Assembly (NCBI RefSeq): GCF_001431415.1
Contig: NZ_LDJI01000012.1
Location: 144,222 to 208,221 of the forward strand
Direction of reading: 5' to 3'
Origin: Stenotrophomonas humi
Lineage (GTDB): Bacteria; Pseudomonadota; Gammaproteobacteria; Xanthomonadales; Xanthomonadaceae
Length of the DNA: 64,000 bases
Position numbers and translations under genes: made by a program
Notes under the pieces: model-generated
Seen by the model: only the letters and a program-made list of their open reading frames with translations
Database searches by the model: none
Told to the model about the DNA's origin: nothing
Shown: piece after piece, positions 28,866 to 38,724 of the stretch
How the letters are laid out: every line of letters begins with the position of its first letter
Numbering within the stretch: position 1 is the first letter of the stretch

Positions 28866-29228
28866 ATGCCCAATCATCTCGCCAATCGTATTCGCCGGGC
28901 CCGTCGCAAGAAGGGAATGACACAGGCCGAACTGGCCAGCCAGCTCAAGGTGAGCCGCAGCGCCGTAGGCAACTGGGAAAGCCCCACCGGGATCATGCCG
29001 TGCACCACCCGCATGATCACGATCGCGATGGTCACCGATGTTTCGTTTGAATGGCTGGCCACTGGTCGCAACGGCTTGGAAGTCATTCCGGCGCCGCCGC
29101 AGAGCGGCGTTGAGCTGGTGGACGACCCGCATGAACGCCGCCTGCTGATGGCTTACCGCACCTGCCGTGCGGCCACCCGCAAACTGGTGCTGCAGATCGT
29201 TGAAGGCCAGCGACTCGCGCAGCTCTAG
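28866..29228 (+). CDS. XRE-family transcriptional regulator
   Basis: A 120-residue protein with an N-terminal HTH_3 domain (LANRIRRARRKKGMTQAELASQLKVSRSAVGNWESPTG) and a C-terminal half of unknown fold (HERRLLMAYRTCRAATRKLVLQIVEGQ). A strong Shine-Dalgarno (AGGGAGGAG) precedes the ATG. It is divergent from the peptide-export cassette, whose expression it probably controls together with its own. Confidence 0.85.
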   Translation: MPNHLANRIRRARRKKGMTQAELASQLKVSRSAVGNWESPTGIMPCTTRMITIAMVTDVSFEWLATGRNGLEVIPAPPQSGVELVDDPHERRLLMAYRTCRAATRKLVLQIVEGQRLAQL

Positions 29229-29472
29229 GCAGCAGCCGTGGCTTCGACAGCACTCATCGTACCGGCCCAGGATTGCTGCAAGTGCCGAGGCTGTCCCGCA
29301 GATGTGAATCCCTGTTGTGGATCGGAGCAACGCCTCGCTCCATAACAGCAGCAGCCATCGCGATGCCAAACCATGCGCGGCGGCGACTGCCAGGCACGCC
29401 ACGACGCGGCATGGTGGCGATCTCCAGGAAGCGCTGGTGTCAGCAATCCCAACAACAGCCCGCAGCAGCAAA
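29229..29472. other. non-coding space between XRE gene and maeB terminator
   Basis: About 240 nt with no convincing gene, ribosome site or tRNA on either strand. Composition matches the flanks. Only the maeB terminator at its right end is recognisable. Confidence 0.5.
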
Positions 29473-29503
29473 AGCAAAAGCCGGCGATACGCCGGCTTTT
29501 GCT
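29473..29503 (-). terminator. Rho-independent terminator after maeB
   Basis: A 14-bp perfect stem AGCAAAAGCCGGCG-ata-CGCCGGCTTTTGCT, 22 nt past the maeB stop. On the minus strand it runs into further TTTTGC sequence. Confidence 0.85.
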
Positions 29504-29525
29504 GTTCAAACATTCCAGAAAGCGA

Positions 29526-31817
29526 TCAACCCACGCGATCCGCTTCCATCTGCTTGCGGATCTGCGAATCCACGGCCGCAATCGCGGTCATGTTCAGCAC
29601 ACGGCGTGCGCTGGCACTGCTGGTGAGGATGTGCACCGGCTTGGTCATGCCCATCAGAATCGGACCGATGGCCACGCCGTCGGTGAACACGCGTACCAGG
29701 TTGTAGGCGATGTTGGCCGCTTCCAGGTTTGGCAGCACGAACAGGTTGGCACGGCCCTTGAGCGTACTGTTGGGCAGCAGCTTGGCGCGCAGTGCTTCGT
29801 CCCATGCGGTGTCGCCCTGCATTTCGCCGTCCACGTTCAGGCGCGGGTTGCGCTTGAGCAGGGCTTCGCGCACCTGACGCATCTTCAGCGCGTCCTTGGA
29901 ATCATGGCTGCCGAAGTTGGAGTGCGACAGCAGCGCGATCTTCGGCTCGATGCCGAACAGCTTCATGCGGAAGGCCGCCTGCAGCGTGGATTCGACGATC
30001 TGCTCGACGCTGGGATCTTCCTGCACGTGCGTGTCGACAAAGAAGAACACGCCCTGGTTGTTGATCACACCGGTCATCGCCGAGGTCGAGCTGACCTTGG
30101 ACTCCAGCGGAATCACGCTGCGCACGTAGCCGAGCTTCTTGTGGAAGCGACCCACCAGGCCCGACAACATCGCGTCGGCTTCGCCACGGGCCACCATCAC
30201 TGCCGCGATCAGGGTCGGCCGTGAGCGCATCAGGTTCTTGGCAGCCGACACGGTGACGCCCTTGCGGCCCGTCATCTCGTGGTAGTACTGCCAATACTCG
30301 TTGAAGCGCGGATCGTCGTTGATGTTGGTGATTTCGAAGTCCACGCCGGCCTTCATGCGCAGGCACAGGCGCTCCACGCGGGCTTCGATCACGTCCGGGC
30401 GGCCGATCAGGATCGGGAAGGCCACGCCCTCGTCGATCACGTTCTGCACGGCCTGCAGCACCACTTCTTCTTCACCCTCGGCGTAGACCACGCGCTGCTT
30501 GTCCGAGCGGGCGCGGTCATAGACCGGCTTCATGAACAGACTGGTGCGATAGACGAACTGGGCCAGCTTCTCGCGGTAGGCCGGCATGTCGGTGATCGGG
30601 CGCGTCGCCACGCCCGAATCCATCGCCGCCTGGGCCACCGCAGCCGACAGCTCGACCAGCAGACGGCGGTCGAACGGGCGCGGGATCAGGTAATCACGGC
30701 CGAAGCTCGGCGTATCACCGCCGTAAGCGGTGCCCAGATCCGAGGCTTCCTTGCGGGCCAGCGCGGCGATGGCGCGCACGCAGGCGATCTTCATTTCCTC
30801 GTTGATGCCGGTGGCGCCCACATCCAGCGCGCCACGGAACAGATACGGGAAGCACAGCGCGTTGTTGACCTGGTTCGGGTAATCCGAACGGCCGGTACCC
30901 ATGATCACGTCCGGGCGAACCGCCTTGGCGTCCTCCGGCAGGATTTCCGGGTACGGGTTGGCCAGCGCGAAAATCACCGGGTTCGGCGCCATCGAGGCGA
31001 CCATTTCCGGCTTCAGGATGCCGCCGGCCGACAGGCCCAGGAAGATATCAGCGCCATCGACGATCTCGGCCAGCGTGCGCTTGTCGGTATCACGCGCATA
31101 GCGCGCCTTTTCCGGGTCCAGATCGGTGCGGCCGGTGTGGATCACGCCATCGCGGTCGTAGGCCAGGATGTTCTCCGGCTTCAGGCCCAGCTGCACCAGC
31201 ATGTTGACGCAGGAAATACCCGCCGCGCCCATGCCTGTGGTGGCCAGCTTGACCTCTTCGATCTTCTTGCCGGTGATGGTCATGGCGTTGAGCACCGCTG
31301 CACCGACGATGATCGCGGTGCCGTGCTGGTCGTCATGGAACACCGGGATGTTCATGCGCTCGCGCAGCTTGCGCTCGACGATGAAACACTCCGGCGCCTT
31401 GATGTCTTCAAGGTTGATCCCACCGAAGGTCGGCTCCAGCGAGGCGATGATGTCGACCAGCTTGTCCGGGTCGTTCTCATCGACTTCGATGTCGAACACA
31501 TCGATGCCGGCGAACTTCTGGAACAGCACACCCTTGCCTTCCATCACCGGCTTGCCGGCCAGCGGGCCGATATTGCCCAGGCCCAGCACGGCGGTGCCGT
31601 TGGTGATCACGGCGACCAGGTTGCCGCGTGCAGTCAGCTCGCTGGCCTGGGCCGGGTCGGCGACGATGGCTTCACAGGCATACGCCACGCCCGGCGAGTA
31701 GGCCAACGACAGATCGCGTTGGGTCAACATCGGCTTGGTCGCGGTGACCTTGATCTTTCCCGGCGGCGAAATCCGGTGGTAATCGAGGGCGGCCTGTTTG
31801 AAATCTTCGTTGGACAT
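29526..31817 (-). CDS. maeB: NADP-dependent malic enzyme with phosphotransacetylase-like domain
   Basis: Decarboxylates malate to pyruvate with NADP+. The 763-residue protein has the fused MaeB layout (E. coli 759): malic enzyme N domain ([41 protein letters not shown]), an NAD(P)-binding domain ([15 protein letters not shown]) and a C-terminal PTA/PTB domain (about residues 430-763) that acts as a regulatory rather than catalytic module in known enzymes. Start at 31817 gives [15 protein letters not shown], the family N terminus. It lies beside dctA in the same direction, linking C4-dicarboxylate uptake to pyruvate and NADPH supply. Confidence 0.94.
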   Translation of the reverse strand: MSNEDFKQAALDYHRISPPGKIKVTATKPMLTQRDLSLAYSPGVAYACEAIVADPAQASELTARGNLVAVITNGTAVLGLGNIGPLAGKPVMEGKGVLFQKFAGIDVFDIEVDENDPDKLVDIIASLEPTFGGINLEDIKAPECFIVERKLRERMNIPVFHDDQHGTAIIVGAAVLNAMTITGKKIEEVKLATTGMGAAGISCVNMLVQLGLKPENILAYDRDGVIHTGRTDLDPEKARYARDTDKRTLAEIVDGADIFLGLSAGGILKPEMVASMAPNPVIFALANPYPEILPEDAKAVRPDVIMGTGRSDYPNQVNNALCFPYLFRGALDVGATGINEEMKIACVRAIAALARKEASDLGTAYGGDTPSFGRDYLIPRPFDRRLLVELSAAVAQAAMDSGVATRPITDMPAYREKLAQFVYRTSLFMKPVYDRARSDKQRVVYAEGEEEVVLQAVQNVIDEGVAFPILIGRPDVIEARVERLCLRMKAGVDFEITNINDDPRFNEYWQYYHEMTGRKGVTVSAAKNLMRSRPTLIAAVMVARGEADAMLSGLVGRFHKKLGYVRSVIPLESKVSSTSAMTGVINNQGVFFFVDTHVQEDPSVEQIVESTLQAAFRMKLFGIEPKIALLSHSNFGSHDSKDALKMRQVREALLKRNPRLNVDGEMQGDTAWDEALRAKLLPNSTLKGRANLFVLPNLEAANIAYNLVRVFTDGVAIGPILMGMTKPVHILTSSASARRVLNMTAIAAVDSQIRKQMEADRVG

Positions 31818-31987
31818 CGATTTTTTAAGGGCTGAATGGGCGAGAGGAACCGGGGATGATAACGCCGATGGACAGGCTGAACCTGTCGCTACGCTATCGC
31901 AGTGATGCTGCAACCGCACAATTCTGCAGCGCATGTAGCACGGGTTTTGCAGTATCTGGCGTGTGCATGACCGTTATGCGATCGGCA

Positions 31988-32032
31988 GAAAAAGTCCGCG
32001 GGGCCTCGCCATTGCCATGGCAGGCCCCGCGG
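31988..32032 (-). terminator. Rho-independent terminator after dctA
   Basis: On the minus strand CCGCGGGGCCT pairs perfectly with AGGCCCCGCGG (31996-32006 and 32022-32032) and is followed by ACTTTTTCTG, directly after the dctA stop. Confidence 0.88.
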
Positions 32033-32046
32033 AACCACACACGCGG

Positions 32047-33369
32047 TCAACCTTCGGCGATCACCGCCGGCAGGGCCTCTCCTTCGCGCCCCAAGGCCTG
32101 GGCCAGCTTTTCCTGATCCAAGGCACCTTCCCAGCGCGATACCACCACGGTCGCCACCGCATTGCCGATGAAGTTGGTCAGCGAGCGGCATTCGCTCATG
32201 AAGCGGTCCACGCCCAGGATCAGCGCCATGCCGGCGACCGGCACTTCGGGCACCACCGCCAACGTGGCGGCCAGAGTGATGAAGCCGGCGCCAGTGACGC
32301 CGGCGGCGCCCTTGGAGCTGAGCATCGCCACCAGCAGCAGGGCGATCTGGTGGCCCAGCGTAAGGTCCGTGTTGGTGGCCTGGGCGATGAACAGCGCAGC
32401 CAGGGTCATGTAGATGTTGGTGCCATCCAGGTTGAACGAGTAACCGGTGGGAACCACCAGCCCGACCACCGACTTGCTGCAGCCGGCCTTCTCCATCTTT
32501 TCCATCAGCGAGGGCAGCGCCGACTCGGACGACGAAGTGCCCAGTACCAGCAGCAGCTCGGCCTTCAGGTAGCGCGCCAGCTTGAACACCGAGAAGCCGC
32601 ACAGGCGGGCCACGGTACCCAGGATCACCGCCACGAACAGCAGCGAGGTCAGATAGAACGCGCCGACCAGCCACGCCAGGTTGACCAGCGACCCCAGCCC
32701 GTACTTGCCGATGGTGAAGGCGATGGCACCGAAGGCACCAATCGGGGCGGCCTTCATCAGCATGTGCACCAGTTTGAAGACCGGAGCGGTCAAGCCTTCC
32801 AGGAAGGTGAGGATGGGCTTGCCCTTCTCGCCCACCGATGCCAGCGCGATACCGAACAGCACCGCCACGAACAACACCTGCAGGATGTTGTCGCCGACGA
32901 ACGGGCTCAGCAACGTCTTGGGAATGATGTCCATCGCAAAGCCGACCAGGGTCAACTCGTGCGACTTCTGCACATAGCCATTGACTGCGGTCTGGTCCAG
33001 CCCGGCGGGATCGATGTTCATCCCGGCGCCCGGCTGCACCACGTTCGCCACCACCAGACCCACCACCAGTGCCAGCGTGGAGAAGAACAAGAAGTAGATC
33101 ATCGCCTTGGTAAAGACGCGGCCTACCGCACGCAGATGGGTCATGCCGGCGATGCCGGTGACGATGGTCAGGAAGATCACCGGTGCGATGATCATCTTCA
33201 CCAGCTTGATGAAGGCATCGCCCAGCGGCTTGAGCGTCTCGGCGAAGGCCGGTTCGAAATGGCCGAGCAGAACGCCCAGGGTGATCGCAAGCAACACCTG
33301 GAAGTACAGCTGCCGGTAGAACGGCAGACGGACGGGGGATGCTGCAATGGCATCGGTTGAAATGTGCAT
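32047..33369 (-). CDS. dctA: C4-dicarboxylate transporter DctA
   Basis: Sodium/proton-coupled symporter for succinate, fumarate and malate in the inner membrane. It has 440 residues with about eight helices and two re-entrant loops. The SLC1-family signatures are [15 protein letters not shown] and the substrate motif [10 protein letters not shown]. Start at 33369 ([26 protein letters not shown]) fits the family; the frame runs further upstream without similarity. It is divergent from a DctB-like sensor kinase and carries the shared 20-bp motif 57 nt upstream. Confidence 0.95.
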   Translation of the reverse strand: MHISTDAIAASPVRLPFYRQLYFQVLLAITLGVLLGHFEPAFAETLKPLGDAFIKLVKMIIAPVIFLTIVTGIAGMTHLRAVGRVFTKAMIYFLFFSTLALVVGLVVANVVQPGAGMNIDPAGLDQTAVNGYVQKSHELTLVGFAMDIIPKTLLSPFVGDNILQVLFVAVLFGIALASVGEKGKPILTFLEGLTAPVFKLVHMLMKAAPIGAFGAIAFTIGKYGLGSLVNLAWLVGAFYLTSLLFVAVILGTVARLCGFSVFKLARYLKAELLLVLGTSSSESALPSLMEKMEKAGCSKSVVGLVVPTGYSFNLDGTNIYMTLAALFIAQATNTDLTLGHQIALLLVAMLSSKGAAGVTGAGFITLAATLAVVPEVPVAGMALILGVDRFMSECRSLTNFIGNAVATVVVSRWEGALDQEKLAQALGREGEALPAVIAEG

Positions 33370-33426
33370 GGGATACCTCGACGGCGATTCGCTTCGGCCG
33401 TGTTTTACGCGCCTGTGGCCATGCCG

Positions 33427-33465
33427 CCGATAGCGCATTGGTACTAGCTAATCCATTGGTATTAG
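33427..33465 (-). promoter_or_regulatory. dctA copy of shared 20-bp motif, with adjacent second half-site
   Basis: On the minus strand TAGTACCAATGCGCTATCGG (33427-33446) matches the motifs in front of both porin genes at 15 invariant positions and ends 57 nt before the dctA ATG. Directly upstream, 33448-33465 is an imperfect palindrome (CTAAT...ATTAG arms) that repeats TACCAATG. The tandem arrangement suggests co-operative binding by the adjacent response regulator, and it also lies upstream of the divergent kinase gene. Confidence 0.7.
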
Positions 33466-33609
33466 GACGTTTCCGCGACCTCTCCGGATGCCCCGGCCGG
33501 CAAGCCGCGCCACGATTGGCTGCCGGCACCATCCGGCAGCGCGCAGGATGGCGCGACCTCCCACCGCCCGCAGTGGAGAATCGGCCGCAACTGCGTGACC
33601 ATCGCCCGC

Positions 33610-36267
33610 ATGCCCTTCCTCCACACCTCCCGCCGCCGTTCCAGCCTGATGCTGCTGTGCCTCGCGGCGGTGGTCATCGCGCTGCTGAGCCTGGCGGTGA
33701 TGCGCCACCTGGAACGGCGCAGCCTGCTTGCCGATGCCGCGCAGGCGCGCGAGCAACTTCGCTTGCACGGCGATGCGCTGCAGGCGCTGATCGAACGCCA
33801 CCGCGTATTGCCGGCAGTACTGGCGTTGGACCCAGAAATCCGTGCGGTGCTCGCCCAGACCGCTATCAGCCCGGCCGATGCCGAGCGCATCAGCCGCAAG
33901 CTGGAGCGCGTCAACGGCGCAGTGGCCACCTCCACCCTCACCGTGCTCGACCGCAACGGGCTGGCACTGGCGGCCAGCAACTGGCAGGTCGCCGGCTCCA
34001 GCAATGTGGGCAACTCCTACAACTTCCGCCCCTATTTCCAGCGCGCCATGCGCGAGGGCAGTGCCACCTTCTACGCGGAAGGCGTCACTACCTCCGTGCC
34101 CGGTTACTTCCTGTCGCAGGCCGTACGCGACGATGCCGGTCATGCCATCGGCGTGGTGGTGGTAAAGGTCGTGCTGCGGCCACTGGAAACCACCTGGGCC
34201 GAAGCGCCGGGCAGCGTGTTTGCCAGCGATGACAGCGGGGTGATCTTCCTGTCCAGCCAGACCGCATGGCGCTACCGCATGCTGCACGCACTGGACGATG
34301 TCACCCGCCGCCGGCTGGCCAACACCCGCCAGTACGGTCAGGTGCCGCGCCAGGTGCTGGAGTACCGGCTGATCGAGAACCTCGGCGGCGACGTGCGCCG
34401 CGTGCGTATGCCCGACGTGGGTGATGTCATCTGGGTATCGCGCCCACTGTCGCCGGAGGGCTGGACGCTGAATCTGCTGCGCCCAACCCGCGACAGCATC
34501 GTCGCGGCCCGCACCATGGCCGGTGCCATCACCGCCGGCCTGCTGGTGCTTGCGCTGCTCGGCTTCGTGGTGTGGCAGCGCCGTCGATTGGCGCAGTTGC
34601 GCGAGCGCAGCCGCAGGGAGCTGGAGCGGCTGGTCACGCATCATGCCCAGGAACTGCGTACCGCGCAGGACGGCCTGGTGCAGGCTGCGCACACCGCCGA
34701 TTACGGTGAAAGCAGCAGCCTGCAGCACCTCCCGCAAGGGGTTTGCGTGGTGGATGCGCAACTGAACCTGGTGGCCTGGAACCGCCGCTACATCGAACTG
34801 TTCCGCTTCCCGCCGGGCTTCATCCAGGTGGGGCGGCCCATTGCCGACGTGTTCCGTTACAACGCCAAGCGCGGCCTGCTTGGGCCCGGGCCCATCGAGG
34901 AGGCCATCGAACGACGGCTCAACCATCTGCGCTCCGGCAAGCCACATATGCACGAGCGCGAACGCGGCGATGGCAGCGTCATCGAAATCCGAGGCAATCC
35001 CCTGCCCGATGGGGGCTTCGTCACCAGCTATGCCGATATCACCGCGTACAAGAATGCGGCACGTGACCTGCGTTCGCTCGCCGACACGCTCAGCAACCGC
35101 ATCGACGAACGCACCCGTGACCTCGCCGAGGCCAAGCGCGAAGCCGAGGACGCCAACCGCTCCAAGACCCGCTTCGTTGCCGCCGCCGTGCATGACCTGC
35201 TGCAGCCCTTGAATGCGGCACGCATGTTCCTGTCGGTGCTGCGCGGGCGCCTGCCGGATGCTGATTCCGGCACGCGCGATATCGCCGACAACATCGACAG
35301 CGCGCTGGCCGCGCAGGACGGCATCCTCAACAGCCTGCTGGATATTTCGCGATTGGAGTCCGGCGCGCTGGAAACCCGCATCCGCGATTTTGCGCTAGAC
35401 CCGCTGCTGGAAGCGCTGGCGCGTGAGTTCGGCATTCTGGCCGCCTCGCGCGGCCTGACGCTGGAACGGATCGCCACCTCGGCCGTGGTGCACAGCGACG
35501 AAGCGCTGCTGCGGCGCATCCTGCAGAACTTCCTGTCCAACGCTGTGTGCTACACGCGACGCGGCCGCATCGTGCTGGGCTGCCGCCGCGACGGCGCGCA
35601 TATCCGCATTGAAGTCCATGACACCGGCCCCGGCATTCCCCGCGCGCGGCAGAAGGAAATCTTCGAAGAATTCCGTCGCCTGGACGGCGGCAGTGGCCAG
35701 GAGCGTGGCACCGGACTGGGCCTGGCCATCGTCGAGCGCATCGCCCGTCTCCTCGACCACCGCATCGGCCTGCGTTCGCGGCCGGAGCATGGCAGCGTGT
35801 TCTCGGTACGCGTTCCGTGCGGCAACCCGCTCACCCAGCAACCCATGGGCAAGCCAATCACGCCGGTTGAAGAACCCCAGGTGGATTCATTGCTGGCCGG
35901 CTGCCGGGTGTGGTGCATCGACGATGACACCCGGGTCAGCCAGGCGACGCAGCTGCTGCTGGAGCGCTGGGCCTGTCAGGTGGCGTTCGCCGGCGGCGCC
36001 GAACAGGCGTTGGCAGCTGCGACCGATGGCAATGCACCGGACCTGCTGTTGCTGGACGTGCGCCTGGGTGCCACCACCGGCCCGGAACTGCTGCCGCTGC
36101 TGGCAGAGCGCTGGCAGCGGGAACCGGTGGTGATCCTGTTCACCGCCGAGCAGGATGAAGCGCTGCGCGTACTTGCGGGCGAGCGCGGCTGGGGCTTCCT
36201 GTCCAAGCAGGCGCGCACATCGGCGTTGCGTTCGTTGATGACGCATCTTTATCAGCGGTCGCGGTGA
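33610..36267 (+). CDS. DctB-like hybrid sensor histidine kinase with PAS and receiver domains
   Basis: An 885-residue membrane sensor. A TM helix near residues 15-32 is followed by a DctB-like double-PAS periplasmic region (DRNGLALAASNW, GNSYNFRPYFQRAM, VPGYFLSQAVRD), a second TM helix (TAGLLVLALLGFVVW), a PAS_7 domain (LPQGVCVVDAQLNLVAWNRRY), HisKA with His528 (VHDLLQPLNAARM), HATPase_c (DTGPGIP, GTGLGLAIV) and a C-terminal receiver with acceptor Asp816 (LLLLDVRLG). The periplasmic part argues for C4-dicarboxylate sensing. A GTG at 33595 is an alternative start. It is divergent from dctA and convergent with a NarL-type regulator 23 nt away, its likely partner. Confidence 0.88.
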   Translation: MPFLHTSRRRSSLMLLCLAAVVIALLSLAVMRHLERRSLLADAAQAREQLRLHGDALQALIERHRVLPAVLALDPEIRAVLAQTAISPADAERISRKLERVNGAVATSTLTVLDRNGLALAASNWQVAGSSNVGNSYNFRPYFQRAMREGSATFYAEGVTTSVPGYFLSQAVRDDAGHAIGVVVVKVVLRPLETTWAEAPGSVFASDDSGVIFLSSQTAWRYRMLHALDDVTRRRLANTRQYGQVPRQVLEYRLIENLGGDVRRVRMPDVGDVIWVSRPLSPEGWTLNLLRPTRDSIVAARTMAGAITAGLLVLALLGFVVWQRRRLAQLRERSRRELERLVTHHAQELRTAQDGLVQAAHTADYGESSSLQHLPQGVCVVDAQLNLVAWNRRYIELFRFPPGFIQVGRPIADVFRYNAKRGLLGPGPIEEAIERRLNHLRSGKPHMHERERGDGSVIEIRGNPLPDGGFVTSYADITAYKNAARDLRSLADTLSNRIDERTRDLAEAKREAEDANRSKTRFVAAAVHDLLQPLNAARMFLSVLRGRLPDADSGTRDIADNIDSALAAQDGILNSLLDISRLESGALETRIRDFALDPLLEALAREFGILAASRGLTLERIATSAVVHSDEALLRRILQNFLSNAVCYTRRGRIVLGCRRDGAHIRIEVHDTGPGIPRARQKEIFEEFRRLDGGSGQERGTGLGLAIVERIARLLDHRIGLRSRPEHGSVFSVRVPCGNPLTQQPMGKPITPVEEPQVDSLLAGCRVWCIDDDTRVSQATQLLLERWACQVAFAGGAEQALAAATDGNAPDLLLLDVRLGATTGPELLPLLAERWQREPVVILFTAEQDEALRVLAGERGWGFLSKQARTSALRSLMTHLYQRSR

Positions 36268-36290
36268 TGGCTTTTCTGGCTGAAAGCAGT

Positions 36291-36947
36291 TCAATACTCG
36301 CCAGGCAATCCGCTCTCACCTTCCGGCTCCAACGCCTTCACCAGCAGCGCGGCCTGGGTGCGGCTGTTGCACTCCAGCTTCTTGAGGATGGCGGTGACAT
36401 GCACCTTGACGGTGTTCTCCGCCAGCCCCAGTTCGTAGGCGATCTGCTTGTTGAGCAGACCGTCGGCCACGCTCATCAGCACCCGAAATTGTTGCGGGGT
36501 CAGCCGCGCCAGCCGCGCGGCCAGGAGCGCGTCGCGTTCCGAACGGGCGGCGGCCTGCGCCGGGAAACAGGTATCGCCCGCCATCACGGCGCTGACGGCG
36601 GTACGGATGGTCTCCACCGGCGCGGACTTGGGAATGAAGCCGGCCGCACCAAACTGCTGCGCGCGGCGGATGACGCGGGGATGGTCATTGGAGGAGATCA
36701 CGATGACCGGAATGTCGGGCCGCTCACCGCGCAACCATACCAGCGAAGAGAAACCGCGCGCACCCGGCATCGCCAGGTCAAGCAGGACCAGATCCACGTC
36801 CGGGTGTTCATCCAGCGCCTGGGTGAGCGCAGAGACGCTGTCCACTTCCAGGGTCTGTCCCAGACAGATGCCTTCACGCAGCGCATGCAGCACCGCTGCA
36901 CGGAACAGCGGGTGGTCGTCTGCTACAAGGAGCTTGGCCAGGCCCAT
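36291..36947 (-). CDS. NarL/LuxR-type response regulator
   Basis: A 218-residue regulator. The N-terminal receiver begins LAKLLVADDHPLFR, with the phospho-acceptor in VLLDLAMPG and the Lys in GFIPKSA. The C-terminal LuxR helix-turn-helix is LTPQQFRVLMSVADGLLNKQIAYELGLAENTVKVHVTAILKKL. The start at 36947 removes an unrelated 11-residue extension. It is convergent with the hybrid kinase and divergent from the first porin, with the shared 20-bp motif in the space between, so it probably regulates that porin and itself. Confidence 0.9.
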   Translation of the reverse strand: MGLAKLLVADDHPLFRAAVLHALREGICLGQTLEVDSVSALTQALDEHPDVDLVLLDLAMPGARGFSSLVWLRGERPDIPVIVISSNDHPRVIRRAQQFGAAGFIPKSAPVETIRTAVSAVMAGDTCFPAQAAARSERDALLAARLARLTPQQFRVLMSVADGLLNKQIAYELGLAENTVKVHVTAILKKLECNSRTQAALLVKALEPEGESGLPGEY

Positions 36948-36982
36948 GACGCCAGTGTGGCACGCAGCGACGGCCTGCACCC

Positions 36983-37002
36983 TAGTACCAAATCGCTATT
37001 GG
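36983..37002 (+). promoter_or_regulatory. first-porin copy of shared 20-bp motif
   Basis: TAGTACCAAATCGCTATTGG lies 62 nt before the porin ATG and 35 nt before the divergent regulator start. Its ends form an inverted repeat ACCAA...TTGGT (completed by the next base). It shares 15 invariant positions with the dctA and second-porin copies. Confidence 0.7.
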
Positions 37003-37064
37003 TGGCTGGCGGCAGGCTGATATCGTCCGGCCACTTCAACAACCCGGTACCGGAGAGAGAACGG

Positions 37065-38204
37065 ATGCCCACCTTCCGCCAACGCAACACGCTGGCCACC
37101 TTGTTGCTGCTGGCCGCAGTACCGGTGGTGCACGCCGACGACAACGTGACCGCCACATTCAGCGGACGCCTGCATTACGACGTTGCCCGCTTCGACAACG
37201 ATGACCGTGGCACCGACGAACGCGCCAACGACGACCTGCGCGCAGCATGGCTGGCGGTGTCGGGCAAGTTCTACGGCTTCGACTACAAGCTGGAAACCGA
37301 GGTGGCCGGCCAACGCCCGGTGGCGCGTGATGTCTATGTCGCCCGCAGCTTCGGCAACACCACGGTCACCGCGGGGCAGTTCAAGCAGTTCTTCACACTG
37401 GATGACCGCGGCAGCTCCAACCACATCCCGGCGGTGGAGCGCAGCTGGCTGGCACAGACCCTGGCCCCCACCTACCGCCTCGGCGTGGGTGTGAATGGAT
37501 ACCAGCAGGGCATGTTCTGGAGCGGCAGCGTCTACAGCCTGGAGAGCATTGATGCCTGGAAAACCAAGGGCCGTGCGGCGGGTGGCCGCGCCGGCTATGC
37601 GCCGTGGCGCGAGGCTGGCCATGTGCTGCACCTGGGCGCCGCCCTGGCCCACGAGCATTACGACAACCCCGGCGCCAACGGTGCCTCGCCGCTGCGGGTG
37701 CAGCCGCGCGTGGCCGGCTATTTCGGCGACAACAGCCGCCTGAACCTGGTGGATTTCCACAGCGGCCGTGACGTGTCGGTGGACAAGTACGGACTGGAGG
37801 TGGCTGCGGTGCACGGCGGCCTGTCACTGCAGGGCGAATACGGCGGCGCACTTTATGACGATGGCCAGCAGCGCGCGCGGGTCACGTCCGGTTATCTGCA
37901 GGCCACCTGGCTGCTCACCGGGGAAACCCGCCCATATGATGCCAAGGCCGGCCGCTTCACCCAACTCAAGCCGGCACACGACAGTGGTGCCTGGGAACTG
38001 GTAGCCCGTATCGACCACATCGAAGGCAAGCAGTGGCCGCGCGACCTGTCGGCCGACGCATGGACGGTGGGTGTGAACTGGTACGCACGCAAGCACGCAC
38101 GGGTGATGCTGGATTGGACCGACACCGAGCGGCGTGACGAGGCCGCAAACAGGACGCTGGACCGCACCGGCGTACTCGCAGGCCGCATTCAATTGGATTT
38201 CTGA
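37065..38204 (+). CDS. OprO/OprP-family outer-membrane porin (first copy)
   Basis: A 379-residue precursor with a signal peptide (MPTFRQRNTLATLLLLAAVPVVHA) followed by an amphipathic beta-barrel. FSGRLHYDVARFDNDDR opens the first strand, YKLETEVAGQRPVARDVYVARSFGNTTVTAGQFKQFF is a porin O/P block, and the chain ends in aromatic-terminated GRIQLDF. GGAGAGAG precedes the ATG at 37065. Family members are named for phosphate or pyrophosphate selectivity, but the context (dctA, C4 sensor, shared motif) suggests passage of dicarboxylates. A paralogue lies 520 nt downstream. Confidence 0.88.
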   Translation: MPTFRQRNTLATLLLLAAVPVVHADDNVTATFSGRLHYDVARFDNDDRGTDERANDDLRAAWLAVSGKFYGFDYKLETEVAGQRPVARDVYVARSFGNTTVTAGQFKQFFTLDDRGSSNHIPAVERSWLAQTLAPTYRLGVGVNGYQQGMFWSGSVYSLESIDAWKTKGRAAGGRAGYAPWREAGHVLHLGAALAHEHYDNPGANGASPLRVQPRVAGYFGDNSRLNLVDFHSGRDVSVDKYGLEVAAVHGGLSLQGEYGGALYDDGQQRARVTSGYLQATWLLTGETRPYDAKAGRFTQLKPAHDSGAWELVARIDHIEGKQWPRDLSADAWTVGVNWYARKHARVMLDWTDTERRDEAANRTLDRTGVLAGRIQLDF

Positions 38205-38650
38205 CGACGGCCGCTTCGCGCTTCAGCTGGAAATACGCCAGCTCCAGGCCATGCGGATGCTGCATGACCACGCAGATTTGGCGGCGTACATGGACAGGGA
38301 TTCCGCACAGTGGAATCCCGGCAAGTCGGGAACATGCCAGTGCTGGAATTTCCCCAGCCAACTCCCCTTGGTCTGCCCTTCCTTCGCGAGCGAACGCCGC
38401 ATCAACGACGCAACCGCTCACCGCTGGAGCAAAGTGGAAACAAGCGCTGCGCGGATCTGTTCTCCCCTGCAATGCATGCAGTGGAAAACGCATTGCCGCA
38501 GCCGTACTGAGGTGGCGCAACGCCATGTGGTTTGACCAATCAGGATGCGCAACCTTCACGCGCTGTGACGGCAACGCAGCCGCAAACGCAGCGCCAGCAA
38601 AGGCGCGCCGACCAGTCCACCCAGCCGTGGCCAGAAACGTAACTGCGACT
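38205..38650. other. non-coding space between the two porin genes
   Basis: About 450 nt without a supported gene. It contains an 8-bp perfect hairpin GGGATTCC-gcacagt-GGAATCCC (38297-38319) and a 6-bp one just after the first porin (AGCTGG-aaatacg-CCAGCT, 38225-38243). Short frames on both strands (for example 38223-38405 minus) have no ribosome site or recognisable domain and were not called. The space may be a decayed gene left by the duplication. Confidence 0.45.
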
Positions 38651-38670
38651 TAGTACCAAAGGGCAATGGG
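38651..38670 (+). promoter_or_regulatory. second-porin copy of shared 20-bp motif
   Basis: TAGTACCAAAGGGCAATGGG ends 54 nt before the second porin start, almost the same distance and the same orientation as in front of dctA and the first porin. Confidence 0.7.
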
Positions 38671-38724
38671 ATGCCTGTGGAGCGACTCACTAACGTCGCG
38701 CCACTTCGCACATACGGATATGCC

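Noticed and set aside
30279..31835. 518-codon plus-strand frame opposite maeB, and a similar frame at 54199-55665 opposite the helicase.
   Set aside because: Antisense shadows; the minus-strand genes carry all family motifs.
38134..38535. Frames on both strands in the inter-porin gap.
   Set aside because: No ribosome site, no domain, no consistent coding composition; left as non-coding space.
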